A DNA stretch of 64,000 bases from Ascarosepion bandense. Its lineage: Eukaryota; Mollusca; Cephalopoda; Sepiida; Sepiidae. Numbering within the stretch: position 1 is the first letter of the stretch; every line of letters begins with the position of its first letter. The position numbers were made by a program, and so were the translations under genes. The stretch lies in the NCBI GenBank assembly GCA_037127315.1, contig JBBBDQ010000330.1, positions 6,485,001 through 6,549,000 of the forward strand. Direction: 5' to 3'. Shown piece by piece: positions 1 through 11,655 of the stretch. The notes beneath the pieces are model-generated. The model did no database searches. It worked only from the letters and a program-made list of their open reading frames with translations, and had not been told where the DNA came from.

Positions 1-385
1 GGTACATTTGTTAAATTGCCAAATAATTTATTTAAATTATTGTACAGTTCGAATAAATTAAAACATATTCACAATTCTTTATCTTGAAAGTGAAATAGAG
101 AATTAATAAAATGTGATATAGATCTATCATGATCACCAAATGTTGAAAACCATCTGATATTGGCTCCAAAATATGTCACTTGAGATGGTAGTGAAGTAGA
201 TAAATGAGAATAATGGGTTTAATAGATTAAATTATATTGAATAAACTTGTTTATCTGTTTAAAACTTGTCTATCATTGTTTGGACAATTGAATCTTTTTG
301 TATACTTGCTGTTGTTAATACGGCATTTTGGCTGAATTATTTTGAAGTCTTTGTCATGTATATTCTTTGAAATAAAAAAGAGAAG

Positions 386-706
386 GGAACATCTTTCTTG
401 TAGAAAAAGAAAAAACTGTTGATGGAAATTGCTTATTAGTATACAAACGAGAAGAATTTTTCAATACCAGTTAAATCCTGGTAAGTCCAACAACCATTTT
501 GCTAAACAAAGAAGACTAGTGTCAAAATCTGTCCATTTTCTGTTGCTGTTTTTTTTAAGTTATATGACTCAGGACTCAAGAATAGAGATGACACAAGAGC
601 TAAAGATCCATCATGGTAGATCCTGCTGAATGAAAGAAGCATGATGAATGAAATAATCTTTTAGTTTAATTTTTTTTCTTTTTCTACAAGAAAGACTTCC
701 TTTTTT
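386..706. repeat. Inverted repeat with about 25-bp arms
   Basis: Left arm 391-416 (TCTTTCTTGTAGAAAAAG core) is repeated as its reverse complement at 671-697. The spacer of about 255 bp holds no recognisable gene. The right arm lies just upstream of the hammerhead-like motif at 721, so this may be the edge of a foldback element. Confidence 0.6.
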
Positions 707-720
707 CTCTCTCAGAGAAT

Positions 721-766
721 ATGCCTGATGAGGGCTAAAGAACAAACCAGTCAAAACATGTTAACA
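721..766 (+). ncRNA. Decayed hammerhead ribozyme-like motif
   Basis: The core CTGATGA is intact at 725-731. Stem II can pair GGCU with AGUC, and it is followed by AAAAC where GAAAC is expected, so the first G of GAAA is lost. A short stem III (ACAUGU) and a three-pair stem I (AUG with CAU) follow. The stem I sequence matches the copy at 58895. The changed GAAA makes self-cleavage unlikely. Confidence 0.45.
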
Positions 767-2015
767 TCAGGAATTAGTAAGAAAAAGGTTTCAGATGTAA
801 ATGTATCTTTTCAAAATTATAGACAATAAATTTATAATTTGTTTTGGTGTTCATTTCTTTTCTGTTTTAAAACTTTATCTTTGCTTTAGATATGCCGTCA
901 AACTAAATTAGCTTATCGATCTTGTCTGCCTCTTCAGAATTCTTCCATATACACAAAAATAATGTCAATAATCTCATGAAAATCATTCTTTATCAAAGGC
1001 TCAAATATTTTTTTTTAATTATTAAAGTTAGTTGAATGACAAAAATGTTAAATAAATTTCCATTGATTGATTGAATAATTGATGTACCTGATATTTAGTT
1101 TGTATACTTAAAGTGTAGTTTTATAAAATAAAATTGTGCCGAATTAATTGTATGTATGTGTGTGTGTGTGATTCCATTATGCATAAATAGACATTGCTTC
1201 TGTTATATTTTTTTTTCATTCATTTTGGTTAAAATCTAAAGAAAGAAAAACTTTTTATAAACAGATACTTAAATATTCCATGTTGAACCATCTAATATAT
1301 GAGTAAAGTATGAAAGAATAAAGTACTATTTGTCATAGAGTTCTTATATTATAAAAAGAAAGAATTAAAAGAAAGCATTAGGATTTAAGATTGATTTAAA
1401 TATAAATTTATAATTTAAATTCATACATAATATATTTTTTCAATAAATATAAAAGATAATTGATTTTTTTAAAAAATATCTATCTGAATGATAATATTGA
1501 AATGGTTTTAAGAAAAGAAAATGCTTTTTCATACTCACATGTATAATTTTTTTATAATAATGAAAATGCAGTGACGAGATTTGGTAAACAAAAACAAAAC
1601 GCAGGAACATGCACACTGACGGACACAAACAAAAAAAGATATCAAACAATTTTCCTGCCAAGTTAAGATTCAATAGTTTTGGACCAGAACAAAAAGATAT
1701 TTTCTTGTTATACTTCTGTGTAACAAATATGTATGTTTTTTCTTTTTTTTTTTTTTTTTGAGGATTCACTTAAAAAAAAAAAAAAAAGAAAAACAAGAAA
1801 AAAAAAAAAGAGAAGAAAGTCCTTCAAAACCCAGAAACACTTAAATTTTTACATTTTAAAATTAAAAAAAAAATTAAAAAATTTACAATTTTTTCTTTCA
1901 TTTTTTTTTGTTTTTTTCAGTCTTATGATTTTTTTTATTTCTTGTCCATTTTCTTAATTTTTCTTTCCCCCTAACAAAAAAGTTAGCACATTTTTCTTTT
2001 ATCTTTTTCTTTCAC
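767..2015. other. AT-rich sequence, no gene seen
   Basis: Long A and T homopolymer runs (1741-1815, 1861-1960) and a short GT tract near 1150. The open frames here are low-complexity K/F-rich strings. On the minus strand AATAAA occurs at 1934-1939, about 80 nt beyond the stop codon of the exon at 2016, and could be its polyadenylation signal. Confidence 0.5.
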
Positions 2016-2839
2016 TTATTCTCTCAGTGCCATTTCACGCTCAAGCTTCTTAATCTTTAACTGATGATATCTTTTCTGAGCCTCAACCCTTTGCGAGTCC
2101 ACCCCATAGTAAGCAAGCTGTGCCTCAATTCTCTTTTTCTCCATCTTATATAAATTGGTTTCTGCCTCAATTCTGTGCTTGTCAGCAACCATAGTATCGA
2201 GTTCCAATTTTGTGAGTTCATCGGTTGATTGAGATTTTCGTTTCCTGCCTGCTGCAATGGAGAGTCTACTCATCAGTGGTGCATCGTCAAATGGGGGTCG
2301 TCGGCCAGGTTCTACAATATCGGGAATGTCTCTATCTGTCTGTATTCCCATCTCATGAGTTCGGAAAAAAAATTCACCAACACCGAAATCACGGGTTCTA
2401 AGGCTTGGGCCCACGGCGACTTCATGTGTTATTACTGCTGGTTTCATGTATTCATAAAATCTTATGGGTGATGTTGCAGTGTTTTTGGTTCGAATTGTAT
2501 GGTGTCGGTTGGCTGATTCGATAGTTCTGAAGTGAGTTTCAATAACTGGTGGCCTTTCAGGAGCCTTAAAGTTCGCAGCAACGGCAATGTCATGTGTTTG
2601 TAGTTTGGCGCTGATACAAACGTCACGTTTCCGAACATTAGCAGTCATTGTTGCAACATCGTGCATGATTGGCTTTGTGACACTTGGGGTTCTTGGTACA
2701 GTGCCAACATCACGGAATCTGATTGGTTCTTGATATTCAGATTTTGTTTCTATTGTTTGTGTTGAGACATTAGATGTTGCTGGAGAATTAGTCTGTGTGC
2801 CATCTTCGGCCAGTGGCCCAAGTCCATATTTAATGTTGT
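2016..2839 (-). CDS. Terminal exon: 12-residue repeats, TQT motifs, coiled coil
   Basis: This looks like the last coding exon of a host gene. A polypyrimidine tract and AG end at 2840 on the minus strand, so the exon starts inside a GAC codon with one base supplied by the previous exon. The reading frame then runs about 274 codons to TAA at 2016-2018. The first third has TQT motifs (GTQTN, VSTQT). The middle holds degenerate repeats of about 12 residues with pattern [HR][DE][VIFM][AG]V and a following RT, for example HEVAVGPSLRT and RDFGVGEFFFRT, ending in MGIQTD. The last 70 residues are charged and heptad-like (KHRIEAETNLYKMEKKRIEA), predicted coiled coil. TQT motifs resemble dynein light chain (LC8) binding sites, and the charged C-terminus resembles that of Myb/SANT-like proteins derived from transposons; both are inference. 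I do not recognise the gene. Upstream exons are not visible in the window. The frame is GC-richer than its surroundings, as expected for coding DNA. Confidence 0.65.
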
Positions 2840-3470
2840 CTGGAAATAAAACAAGAAAAAATAACAAATAAAATTGTAATCTTATGGTTAATAATTTTTC
2901 AAGAAAATATATCACAAAAACACAAACAGATGTTTTTTTTATTTTATATGATTAGTTTGTATTATGCTACAAGCAAACCTATAAGATCACTATTGCCTTA
3001 AAGGAACATGACATATAGAATTTCAAGGTTTGCCTTCACTATATGTATAAAATGTGTATATAAAAAAATCAACTATTATGAGTTGTATTAATTTTGAAAC
3101 TCAGGCCAAATGCTCTAGGAAAGGTATTCACAAAAATGGTTGTGAATTTATCAAAAATTGTGGAAGCTGAACTATATTCAATGGCAATCTAGAAAATATA
3201 AATAGTAAGATTAGAAATAATTCCTGTATAGTACCTCTTAACAAAACAAGTCTGTTGAACTTCTAAAAATTTAAAAAGATAATTTCCTGCACATGGATGG
3301 GTGTAGCCAAGTTTAAAGCATTAGTTAACTTAGATATTTAGATACATCTACTGCAAAAAAGGTCGTGTCATTGTGCCAGGCCAGGAAGTTTTTCTCATCC
3401 ATTTTGCACATTTATAAATCTTCTATTCATTTAGCTCTTGCTATTCATTTCAATGACTATATTGTGTTGA
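2840..3470 (-). other. Probable intron upstream of the exon
   Basis: AT-rich sequence beyond the splice acceptor. No further exon or known repeat is seen in it. Confidence 0.35.
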
Positions 3471-3471
3471 A

Positions 3472-3712
3472 TGCACCGGTTACCATTCAATCACTGAAGT
3501 TAAGCAACATCGAGCCTGGGCAGTACTTAAATGGGTGACCATTTGGGAATACCAGGTGCTGTAAACGTAAGGACCAAGAATGGTCCATTGGTCGTCCAGG
3601 TTTGGAGGTTGGGGGCAGGGCTAACAACCATGCCCCATAAAAAATAGAAACAGCAACAAAAAGTTACTGCCCTATGCACCATTGGGTGTGATGGATAAAT
3701 GATGATGATGAT
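3472..3712 (+). mobile_element. 5S rRNA-derived SINE
   Basis: 3491-3570 matches the 5S rRNA internal promoter region: the A-box part GAAGTTAAGCAAC, an intermediate element near ACTTAAATGGGTGACC, and the C-box part GGGAATACCAGGTGCTGT. It runs into a non-5S body with GGTTGGGGGCAGGGC and ends in a (GAT)n tail. The 5S part is diverged and the body differs from a gene, so this is a retroposon and not a functional 5S gene. The body differs from that of the composite 5S-tRNA SINE at 43577. Confidence 0.7.
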
Positions 3713-3717
3713 TCATT

Positions 3718-4178
3718 TCAAGGTTCTCAACAAAATCTAAAGAAGGATCTGCAATATAACTGATCCTGACATGGCAGCCTAACTTCAGTCACTTTCTTGC
3801 CAACATGATGTCTTTTTTGCCAACATGATCTGTCTCTTTTACAATTATTTTCAGAGATTCTTTCCATGGTTTGCTGATCACTAGATTGGCATCAAGGGCC
3901 CACCCTTTGACTGTCGAAACAGTTAAATGTAACTGTCTCTTCTACTCTAACAGTTTTTCTTGTACTTCCCATTTGTGGAACTCCCTTCTGTTTACTGATA
4001 GCTACAATCTTCAAAAATTTAAATGCACCATCAATTGCCATCTTCTCTCTCCTTGATTCCCATCTTTCTCTTATTCAACATCCCTTGTACCTTTTTTCTT
4101 TTCTCTCACTGTAACCCCCTGCACACCAGTGACAGTCCTGTCTTGTTTGAGGTGAAATAATAACAATAATAATAAAAA
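3718..4178 (+). mobile_element. 3' end of jockey/CR1-like LINE, degenerate
   Basis: The translation matches, with breaks, the C-terminus of the LINE ORF at 53970-56186 (the VLDK-RRICN region to the LWNSLL block). It ends with the family 3' motif CCCCTGCACACCAGTG and an (ATA)n-like tail. Truncated at 5' and full of stops. Confidence 0.75.
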
Positions 4179-4660
4179 ATGATGCTGTAACAAACATGCG
4201 GACGGACTTTTGGTAAAATAATGAAACTGGCAAATTAGAATTAAAGATTCTATGTTGGCCAATCAAATCAAGAATCTAAAATTGTGTTCAAGTTGAGCTT
4301 TTCTCTACCAATATAACTAAAGGAGAATCAGTGTTTAAACAACAGTATAACTACAAGGGAAGGAGAAACTGTATTGATGGACCAGGAATAACACATCTGC
4401 TCAACATTTTGGTAAAAAATTCCACTCACTACTCCCAGACAAGGAATTTGTCACGAGAACTAACACACTACTGATAGATAAGCAAACTTTTTTGTAAGTA
4501 TGAGCTTTGCATACTAAAGCCAAATACACTTCCAAAAAGTTTACTTGCATAATTTATGACCAGTGCATGCCATTCTCACAATGGACTAATTGCTCTGACA
4601 AGGATTCATTTTTTTCTTTTTTATAGTGCCAGTGTTCTACCCAGTAAATAGGTGTTACTA

Positions 4661-5370
4661 TCTAAACTTATTTATAAATGTAACTGTGTGTGTGTGAGTG
4701 TGTGTCCGTTACCTATAGACTCCGAAATGGCTGAATCGAATTTTCTTGAAAACTTACAGTTGCACTATAAGCGTCTGTGAATGTTCTTAGCTAGGTTTTG
4801 TGTTGAGGTACCCCCGATAAATATCGAAAATTGATAATTGAAAAAATCGGGTTATAGAAGGAGTGGTTCAATTTTAATCAAATTTGATACACTAATAGAC
4901 AAAGACATAAGAAATGATATTTAGAAGTTTCAAGGTTGCAGTTCTTCCAATAGTGCAGAAAATCAATAATATATATATATATATATAAAAGGCAAGATGT
5001 TTGTGTGTGTTTATCTGCCTGTATGTCTGTATTTTTTTCAGCCCTTTTATTTTAGTTTTTGCTTCGGGTTTGACTCTAAGTAGGTATAATTGTAGTTCTT
5101 AGTCTCAACCATGATACCATTACTCAGAGGACTTATTCAGCCTTCAAAATTCAGTTTATGACAAAAAAAACTTATTTGATATCGATACCAGGAAATGAAA
5201 ATTTGACTTACATCCATTCATTTTTCTTTCAGTCTACGGTTTCACTTTAACTGGAAACAACTATTGCTTTTTAGACTATCGTGCTAACGTCCAAAGAGTC
5301 TGAGCTCCAGGACCATGGATTAGTTTTAAAGCCATCATTACACCCGAGCAATGCCAGACTATACTGCTAG
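4661..5370 (+). mobile_element. Non-autonomous Helitron, copy 1
   Basis: Starts TCTAAACTTATTTATAAATG after A4660 and ends ATACTGCTAG before T5371, the A/T insertion rule of Helitrons. A short hairpin (CCCGAGCAATGCC) lies about 10 nt before the terminal CTAG. There is an internal (TA)n tract at 4969-4988. No coding capacity. Seven copies in the window share these ends. Confidence 0.75.
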
Positions 5371-6460
5371 TTTTTTTCTGTAAATGTAGTTAGAGGCAAT
5401 GCTACTATAGAGCTGACAAAATAAATCATAGCTAGCATACCCACTAAAAGTCTTTAACTGAGCAGTTTGAATGAATTGGGATAGAAATATGGATAGAAAT
5501 GAATGGTTCACAAAGTGTTGTCTTAAAATAGTTGAGGCATTTGGAATTAGAAGGTACTTTCTGCTGTAAAATTAAAAATGAGAAAATCATTTTTAAAGTT
5601 GGGTTTACTTTCAAAATGCCATAACTTTTAATCTATTTGAGATAAACCACTGAATTTTTTAAAGAAAGCTGATAGCATCTACTTTAACATACAAACACAC
5701 TTAACTAATTTTCACATACATGGCAGAAAGTACCTTTGTGTACTGAATGTCTCAATTAGTATTGTTAGAATCCAAAGGACTGTAAATAGTTCTAAGATAT
5801 TTTTTCTACAAACACTTACAAGAGGAGTTTCAGTAAAAGAAAGTATTCATATCCTTTGTGTAACAGACTACAAGTTTAACCTGTGACAATAAGTGCTACT
5901 GTCATTAAGACATAATTAATTGAAAAGCAATGTTTTATCATTAAGAAATATCTGCAACATTATATGACCATGTGTTCACATCTCTTTTCTAGAATTGATT
6001 TATTTATTACAGGTTTTACTCCACTTGTGGCATGAATAGAATCTCCTCAATACATCTTTGCAATTTACATATAAAAAGCAGAAAGACATTCAATATAATG
6101 AACACTGATGCAACAGACTTCAGATTTAACAGACATTATGACAAAACAGATTAAATCTGGATCTAGCTTGGCCCAAATCTAATTTTTAAAAAGATATTGT
6201 AAATTACCCTTTCTTTTATAATAATCAATATTCTTTTTTTTTTGTAATTAAGCTAAAATAAAAAAAACAACTTATTCATGAGAACATAAGATTCTAAGAT
6301 AAATCCTGCAAAAAAAAAACAACAAAACTCTTTAATCCATTGAACTACATTATTAAAAAGAGAGTAAGCCTTTCATATTATTATAACTTAATAATTTATA
6401 TATATGCATGTGTAAATATTCTCAAAGAGAATGAATTTGTAGAAGAGACAAAATGAATAA
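5371..6460. other. No gene or known repeat seen
   Basis: AT-rich. A 13-bp inverted pair (GGTACTTTCTGC near 5552, complement near 5726) is the only structure noticed. Confidence 0.4.
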
Positions 6461-6462
6461 AG

Positions 6463-6540
6463 AGAGGAAAAACTATACTTAGCCAATGAGTTTCATCCTA
6501 TCAGAGAATGAAACATGTTGGCTAAGTATAGTTTTTACTC
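6463..6540. repeat. Small foldback hairpin
   Basis: AAACTATACTTAGCCA at 6470-6485 pairs with TGGCTAAGTATAGTTT at 6520-6536. An inner stem pairs GTTTCAT with ATGAAAC. The minus strand reads CTGATAGGATGAAAC, possibly a heavily decayed hammerhead core. A GT/TA microsatellite follows at 6546-6597. Confidence 0.5.
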
Positions 6541-6543
6541 ACC

Positions 6544-6578
<35 letters not shown>

Positions 6579-6597
6579 ATATATATATATATATATA

Positions 6598-7089
6598 CTA
6601 GCAGTATAGCCCGGCGTTGCTTGGGTGTAATGAAAGCTTTAAAACTAATCCATGGTCCTGGAGCTCAGACTTTTTGGACGTTGGCATGAAAGACTAAAAA
6701 GCAATAGTTGTTTCCAGTTAAAGCAAAACTGTAGACTGAAAGAAAAATGAATGTATGTAAGTCAAATTTTGATTTCTTGGTATTGATATCAAATTTTCTG
6801 CACTATTGTAAGAACTGCAACCTTGAAAACTCTGAATATCTTTTATGTCTTTGTCTATTAGTGCATCAAATTTGATTAAAATCGGACCACTCCTTCTATA
6901 ACCTGATTTTTTTGATTATCAATTTTCAATATTCATTGGGGGTACCTTGACACAAAACTTAGCTAAGAACACTCACAAACACTTATAGTACAACTGTGTA
7001 AATTTTCAAGAAAATTAGTTCAGCCGATCCGGAGTCTATAGATAACAGACACACACACAGACAAAGTGCCATTTATAAATAAGTTTAGA
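6598..7089 (-). mobile_element. Non-autonomous Helitron, copy 2 (internally deleted)
   Basis: Minus-strand copy. CTAG end at 6598-6601 and TCTAAACTT start at 7081-7089, flanked by A and T. The hairpin is preserved as GCCCGGCGTTGCTTGGG. About 200 bp of the middle is missing relative to the 710-bp copies. Confidence 0.75.
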
Positions 7090-7684
7090 TACACACACAC
7101 AGTGCAACAGAGGAAAAGAGAAAAAAGGGAAACTATTAAAGAGTGAATGTAAAAAAAAAAAATCAATGAAAAGGACAAATAATTACAACACTCTACATGT
7201 ACTCACATACACACAGAGGGGGTGAATAAGAAAACATGCCCTATGAAAAAAAATCTTGCACCAATAAAAAGTGCATATAAAAAGTGAATGGGGTAATTCC
7301 TGAGGCGAACGTCTATAAAACTCTGGAGACAGGGTGTGGATAACATCAATCAGCCTAATGATAAACCTTTCCCTTAGGTTTCTACCATACGGATGAAAAC
7401 GTTATAATCTTTTCTAATTATGAAAAATTGTGTGTTCAAAAATTCCTCGTTATGTGAGTGTTCTTAAAAAAAATGCTAAGATCAGTTATTGCAAATCATC
7501 TGAAGACACCATATGATAGAAACCTAGGTTGCGTAATAACTCGTTTACAAATGAAGAATATTCAAAAGTTCTACAATATACAATATAATTGTATTGAACA
7601 CTTTTTGATACAATTGTGTACTGGTCTAATTTTATTAGGTCAAAAAACTAAGTAATTAAACAATATATATATATATATATTTTA
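7090..7684. other. No gene seen; (TA)n at 7663-7681
   Basis: AT-rich filler with a short TA tract next to the following LINE fragment. Confidence 0.4.
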
Positions 7685-8300
7685 TTCAGTTCATCCCAAG
7701 AAAGACACAATAATGCTACAAAAACACACAGGGTTGCAGGAAGTGAAAGAGAATGAGAACACTGAGAATGGAGGAGGAGGACTGAAGAAAGAACAAAAAA
7801 AAAAAAAGAAACAAGGTTCAAGAAGACAAAAGATGGTGATTGATGTTGTATTTAAATTTTTGAATATTTTAGTAAACAGGGAAGCAAGAAATTAGAAAAA
7901 AGTTCAACAGGTGGGAAGTGTTAGAAAAGAAACAGTAGAAATGGCAGTTACATCTAGCTAATTCAATAGTAAAATGGTGAGACCTACTTGCCATTCTAGT
8001 AGCCCACTTACATTCATATAGTTGGTGCACCAGAAAAAAAGCTCATCAGAGCAGTTCCCATGAAAATATTTGTAGAAAAAGAAAAAAGAGAGAGAAGCCA
8101 TATTGACGAGAAAGTGAAGTTGAGATGCTTGGTCAGGATCGATTAAATTACAGACCTTTTGAATTTTGTCAAGAATCTCAAGATGTACACCACAAGTCCC
8201 AGACTAGATATGGTAACAGTATTCATTTCGCAGATGAATGATAGATTTATAAATATGCAAGATGAATTCTGTCAAGACAAATCTGAAAACGTTTGATTTG
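7685..8300 (-). mobile_element. 3' fragment of LINE, degenerate
   Basis: Minus-strand relative of the LINE C-terminus: blocks GGTGGGAAGTGTTAGAAAAG, TAGTAGCCCACTTACATTCA and ATATGGTAACAGTATTC align with other copies in the window. Many stops and indels. Confidence 0.65.
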
Positions 8301-9211
8301 CTATGGCATGGGCAATATTGTCAAAAAATGAAAGTACAACTCTTTAGGTTGACATTAGAAACAATCTTCTTGTATGGTCAAGCACACAAACAAAATCACT
8401 GGCAATAAACTAAATGGAACATAAACTCAACTACTGAGAGCAGAGTCAAATGTCAGCTGGAAACATATGTCAAAGAAAGAAAGATATAGGGAGCCTACCA
8501 AAATTACAGACATGCTCTGTGAAAGTTAAGTACAACTTTTGTAGCGACTACTGCAGAAGTAAATAAAAAATTATGTATCAAGGAATCCAAATTATGGGGA
8601 AAGATCATGAGACAGAGCAGCAATAAACCTTCACTGATCAGCTCATAGGTGACACTGGAATCAGAAAGTAAGGACTCCATAAAGTTATGGATGACGGAAA
8701 CGGTTGAAAGTCGTAGTTTGATAATGATCAGTTATATAGAATTTTTTGTTGTGAAGTCCTATCACATTAAATATATTTTTTATATTTAAAAAAAACTTAG
8801 AATGACTTAGAAATGGCCTTTTGAGTTACATTTCGATTTATTGAACTTTCAAACACCCCTTCTTTATTATTTCGTTAAATTGAAGGTTTATTCTATTTTA
8901 TTTTTTTTTTTTACATTTTTGGCTAAACTTTCATGCTCTCTTGGGTGAAAAAATAGACATCTTCCATTGCCTTTTCCACAGTTTACAATTCAAACTTTCC
9001 TTTCTTTGAGACATTGTCATCTAAGATTCATCTAGAAAAACCAGTCTACTCAGCTATTTAATCTATAGCAAAGAGGTGAATGTATTATTCATGCCTTTTC
9101 TAAGAGCATTAGTGCAAAAATGAACACAGCAGGTGAGACCAGAGTTTAAACTCACCAATTCCACAGAGATACACTAAGCACATATCCAATTTTACTAATA
9201 CAGCAGATAAA
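8301..9211. other. Unassigned; possibly older LINE sequence at its left
   Basis: 8300-8500 shares wording with the more 5' part of the LINE fragment at 13150-13300 (for example ATATGCAAGAT). The remainder is AT-rich with nothing recognised. Confidence 0.3.
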
Positions 9212-9450
9212 AAGAAAAAAACATTTTATCTACATTATTTACATTGCTCAGACTGTTGTTCTCTTCTTTATTGGTATATTTGTATTTACAATGTTTCAAC
9301 TGTTGTACACTCTGGCCTTGGCATGGCTCATGAAACGAGAACTGAAAAAAGCTGGAACACACAGCAGTCGAAACATTGTGAATATGGCAATAAAGACGGG
9401 AACAACAGACCAAACATTCTCTCAGAAGTATAGACAAACATTTTATCTAT
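9212..9450. mobile_element. Head-to-head pair of SINE 3' regions forming an inverted repeat
   Basis: 9212-9315 is the minus-strand form and 9345-9450 the plus-strand form of the same SINE segment (TCGAAACATTGTGAATATGG on plus, its complement near 9280). The arms are about 100 bp with a loop of about 30 bp. The same segment occurs at 29265, 39895, 43470, 53405 and 61386. Confidence 0.65.
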
Positions 9451-9489
9451 TTACAAATTTATACATGCTTGATGGTTAGTGTGGTTCAA

Positions 9490-9661
9490 GGTGATATTAT
9501 GCTGATATGACTCGTCCAATCACCAAAGTTAAGCAGCTTTGAGCATGGTCATTACCTAAATTATTGACTTTGTAGGGATACCAGGTACTGTAAAACATAG
9601 ATGTATGAGTGATAATGGCCCACAATGAGAGATCAGAGAGCTAAGTTTGAATTCCAGTTGG
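9490..9661 (+). mobile_element. Outer 5S-tRNA SINE, left part
   Basis: A 5S-like block (CCAATCACCAAAGTTAAGCA to GGGATACCAGGTACTGT, 9511-9592) is followed by a tRNA-like block with a B-box-like AGTTTGAATTCC. It is interrupted at 9661 by the nested SINE at 9662-10125 and resumes at 10126. Confidence 0.65.
9650..9661. repeat. Target-site duplication, left
   Basis: AATTCCAGTTGG here is repeated at 10126-10137 and brackets the nested SINE. Confidence 0.8.
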
Positions 9662-10125
9662 TTGGTTGGTTGGTTGTTTTTGTTTTATGGCATATCAACC
9701 TTGGCGGGTCATTTATTACCAACTAAATTTTATTTATTTATTGCTGGTAATACCTTTTTCTTTTAACAATTTATTGTTTTTAAATAAGTTTTGCATCTAG
9801 TAATATTTTTTCTTTTTGAGTATCAAGATTTATTGGGATTTGTTTTTAAGGGCAGGGTCCCCTAGTTTTATCCTTGTTATTTAACCCATAACTGGAGGGA
9901 AGGAATGGATTAATACCTTTCCCAAGGGTGCTAGTGCTTAAGTGAATGCAGGGTATTCAACTGGAATTTGAACTCGGCTCACCGATTTCTCTTTCCGAGC
10001 CGATATCTACTGCACCACAACACACATCCGTCACTAAATGCTTACAGCACCTGGTATTCCCAAGTGGTCACCCATCTAAGTACTGACCAGGCTCAACGTT
10101 GCTTAACTTTGGTGATTGAGCGAGA
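9662..10125 (-). mobile_element. Composite 5S-tRNA SINE, nested copy
   Basis: Minus strand. From 10125 downward: a 5S-derived block (A box AAGTTAAGCAACGTTGAGCC, intermediate element ACTTAGATGGGTGACC, C box GGGAATACCAGGTGCTGT), a linker of about 32 nt, then a tRNA-like block (GGTGCAGTAGATATCGGC and AGTTCAAATTCC). A body follows and ends in a (CAAC)n tail at 9662. The first 35 or so bases of the 5S head seen at 43577 are missing. Flanked by a perfect 12-bp duplication. Confidence 0.8.
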
Positions 10126-10215
10126 AATTCCAGTTGGGTTCATTATATTCACATATACACAATTGCACTTAGGTGATCATGAATCAAAAAGAGACATGAT
10201 AAGCCAAGTGTTTCT
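10126..10215 (+). mobile_element. Outer SINE, right part
   Basis: Continues the SINE broken at 9661: AATTCCAGTTGGGTTCATTA is the expected next part of the tRNA-SINE consensus. A SINE-tail fragment (AAAGAGACATGATAAGCC) follows after an internal deletion. Confidence 0.6.
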
Positions 10216-10461
10216 CATAAATCCTTACCAATATACATTGGGCCAGTGCAGTAGGGTAAAAACCAATTCCGCCCCATGATCTGGGGAAAGCTTATGTTCA
10301 ACAAAAGATCATTACAGGCTAAGATGGTTAGTGTAGTAGTTGCTGGCTCAGAAAATAGAATCTTCTTGCAGAGATCAATTCCAGCTGAGGGTGTTCATGT
10401 TCATGTAAGAGATGGCATTCAGCTACTTCTTGTATTCTCTCTTGATATCAGTTATCTTGAT

Positions 10462-10872
10462 AATAGAAATAGTATTACTTGGGCAAACCACTCTCCCACA
10501 TATGTCCAGGAAGCTGAGCACTACAATCTTAATAGAAATAGTATTACTTACATGCTACAAGGGTTGGCAGAGAATAGTATAGCTAAGATCACTTGGGCAA
10601 ACCACTCTCCCACATATGTCCAGGAAGCTGAGCACTACAATCTTAATAGAAATAGTATTACTTACATGCTACAAGGGTTGGCAGAGAATAGTATAGCTAA
10701 GATCACTTGGGCAAAACACTCTCCCACATATGTCCAGGAAGCTGAGCACTACAATCTTAATAGAAATAGTATTACTTACATGCTACAAGGGTTGGCAGAG
10801 AATAGTATAGCTAAGATCACTTGGGCAAACCACTCTCCCACATATGTCCAGGAAGCTGAGCACTACAATCTT
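10462..10872 (+). repeat. 114-bp tandem repeat, 3.6 copies
   Basis: Units start at 10462 (partial, 69 bp, lacking 45 bp), 10531, 10645 and 10759. The three full units are nearly identical; one C-to-A change is visible near 10715. Because 114 is a multiple of three, the frame 10276-10920 stays open (214 codons, 38-residue repeats such as ENSIAKITWANHSPTYVQEA). I see no sign that it is expressed. The end of the last unit (GAAGCTGAGCACTACAATC then TTAACCTCTTCAAATGTGAC) resembles a LINE C-terminus, compare 38085-38110, so the repeat probably arose inside a retroposon remnant. Confidence 0.8.
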
Positions 10873-10924
10873 AACCTCTTCAAATGTGACAAAAGTTATC
10901 AATCCTCCCTATCCACATAATGTT

Positions 10925-11655
10925 CACTTCTTACCACCTCCTCCTCTTCTTTCCTTCATATCACACACCTTATTCGTCATAAATATTTTAACAGTAACTC
11001 TACTTGGAGTGAATTTTGGTACATAAAAAATAAAACAAAGATGTTACATCTATTGTTAGCCAACCTTGGCTAGATTCACAGTCACATGACTGATTCTTTT
11101 TTTTAAAAAAATAGCATAATAATTTCTAAACGTAAAAAAAGCAAAAACAAGAAGACGATCTTGCTTAATAAAAATATTCTTCCTTGTTATTTATTGTTTA
11201 TAAATGCCATATTTATTTATGTTTTTTTATCATCTAACCAGATAGGATAATTAGTGAGTCTTTTAGTTCCAAGTTCACTGGAAATGCTTGTACAGTTTTA
11301 TTTCATTTCTTGTATTCCAGTTTTATATAAAATGAAGTACAAGGGAATGCTGGACATTGATTAATTTTGGTGTTCATATACGAATCGGTATTTCAATGTC
11401 ATGTGACCATAAACTTTTGAACTCAGTGTCCACTACTGAACACTCTTGCCCATAAATATACAGCATACATTAAAACTATATATATTTTGTGTGTGTGAGA
11501 GAAATTCAGATATAACTAGAAATATATCTGTAAAAGACAATATGAAAAATGACAAAAGGACAACTTATATTGGTCGATGCATTTTGTTCTCTGACGGACT
11601 TTGTCAAGTCAAATATTATTTTATTCTTATTTTGCAACAAGTATTTATAAACATA
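10925..11655. other. No gene seen
   Basis: AT-rich sequence; only short chance open frames. Confidence 0.4.

Noticed and set aside
10462..10872. CRISPR-like array
   Set aside because: Units are contiguous without unique spacers and the DNA is eukaryotic.
10276..10920. 214-codon frame as a real repeat protein
   Set aside because: Open because of a 114-bp tandem repeat; its tail resembles retroposon debris and there is no sign of a promoter or splice structure.
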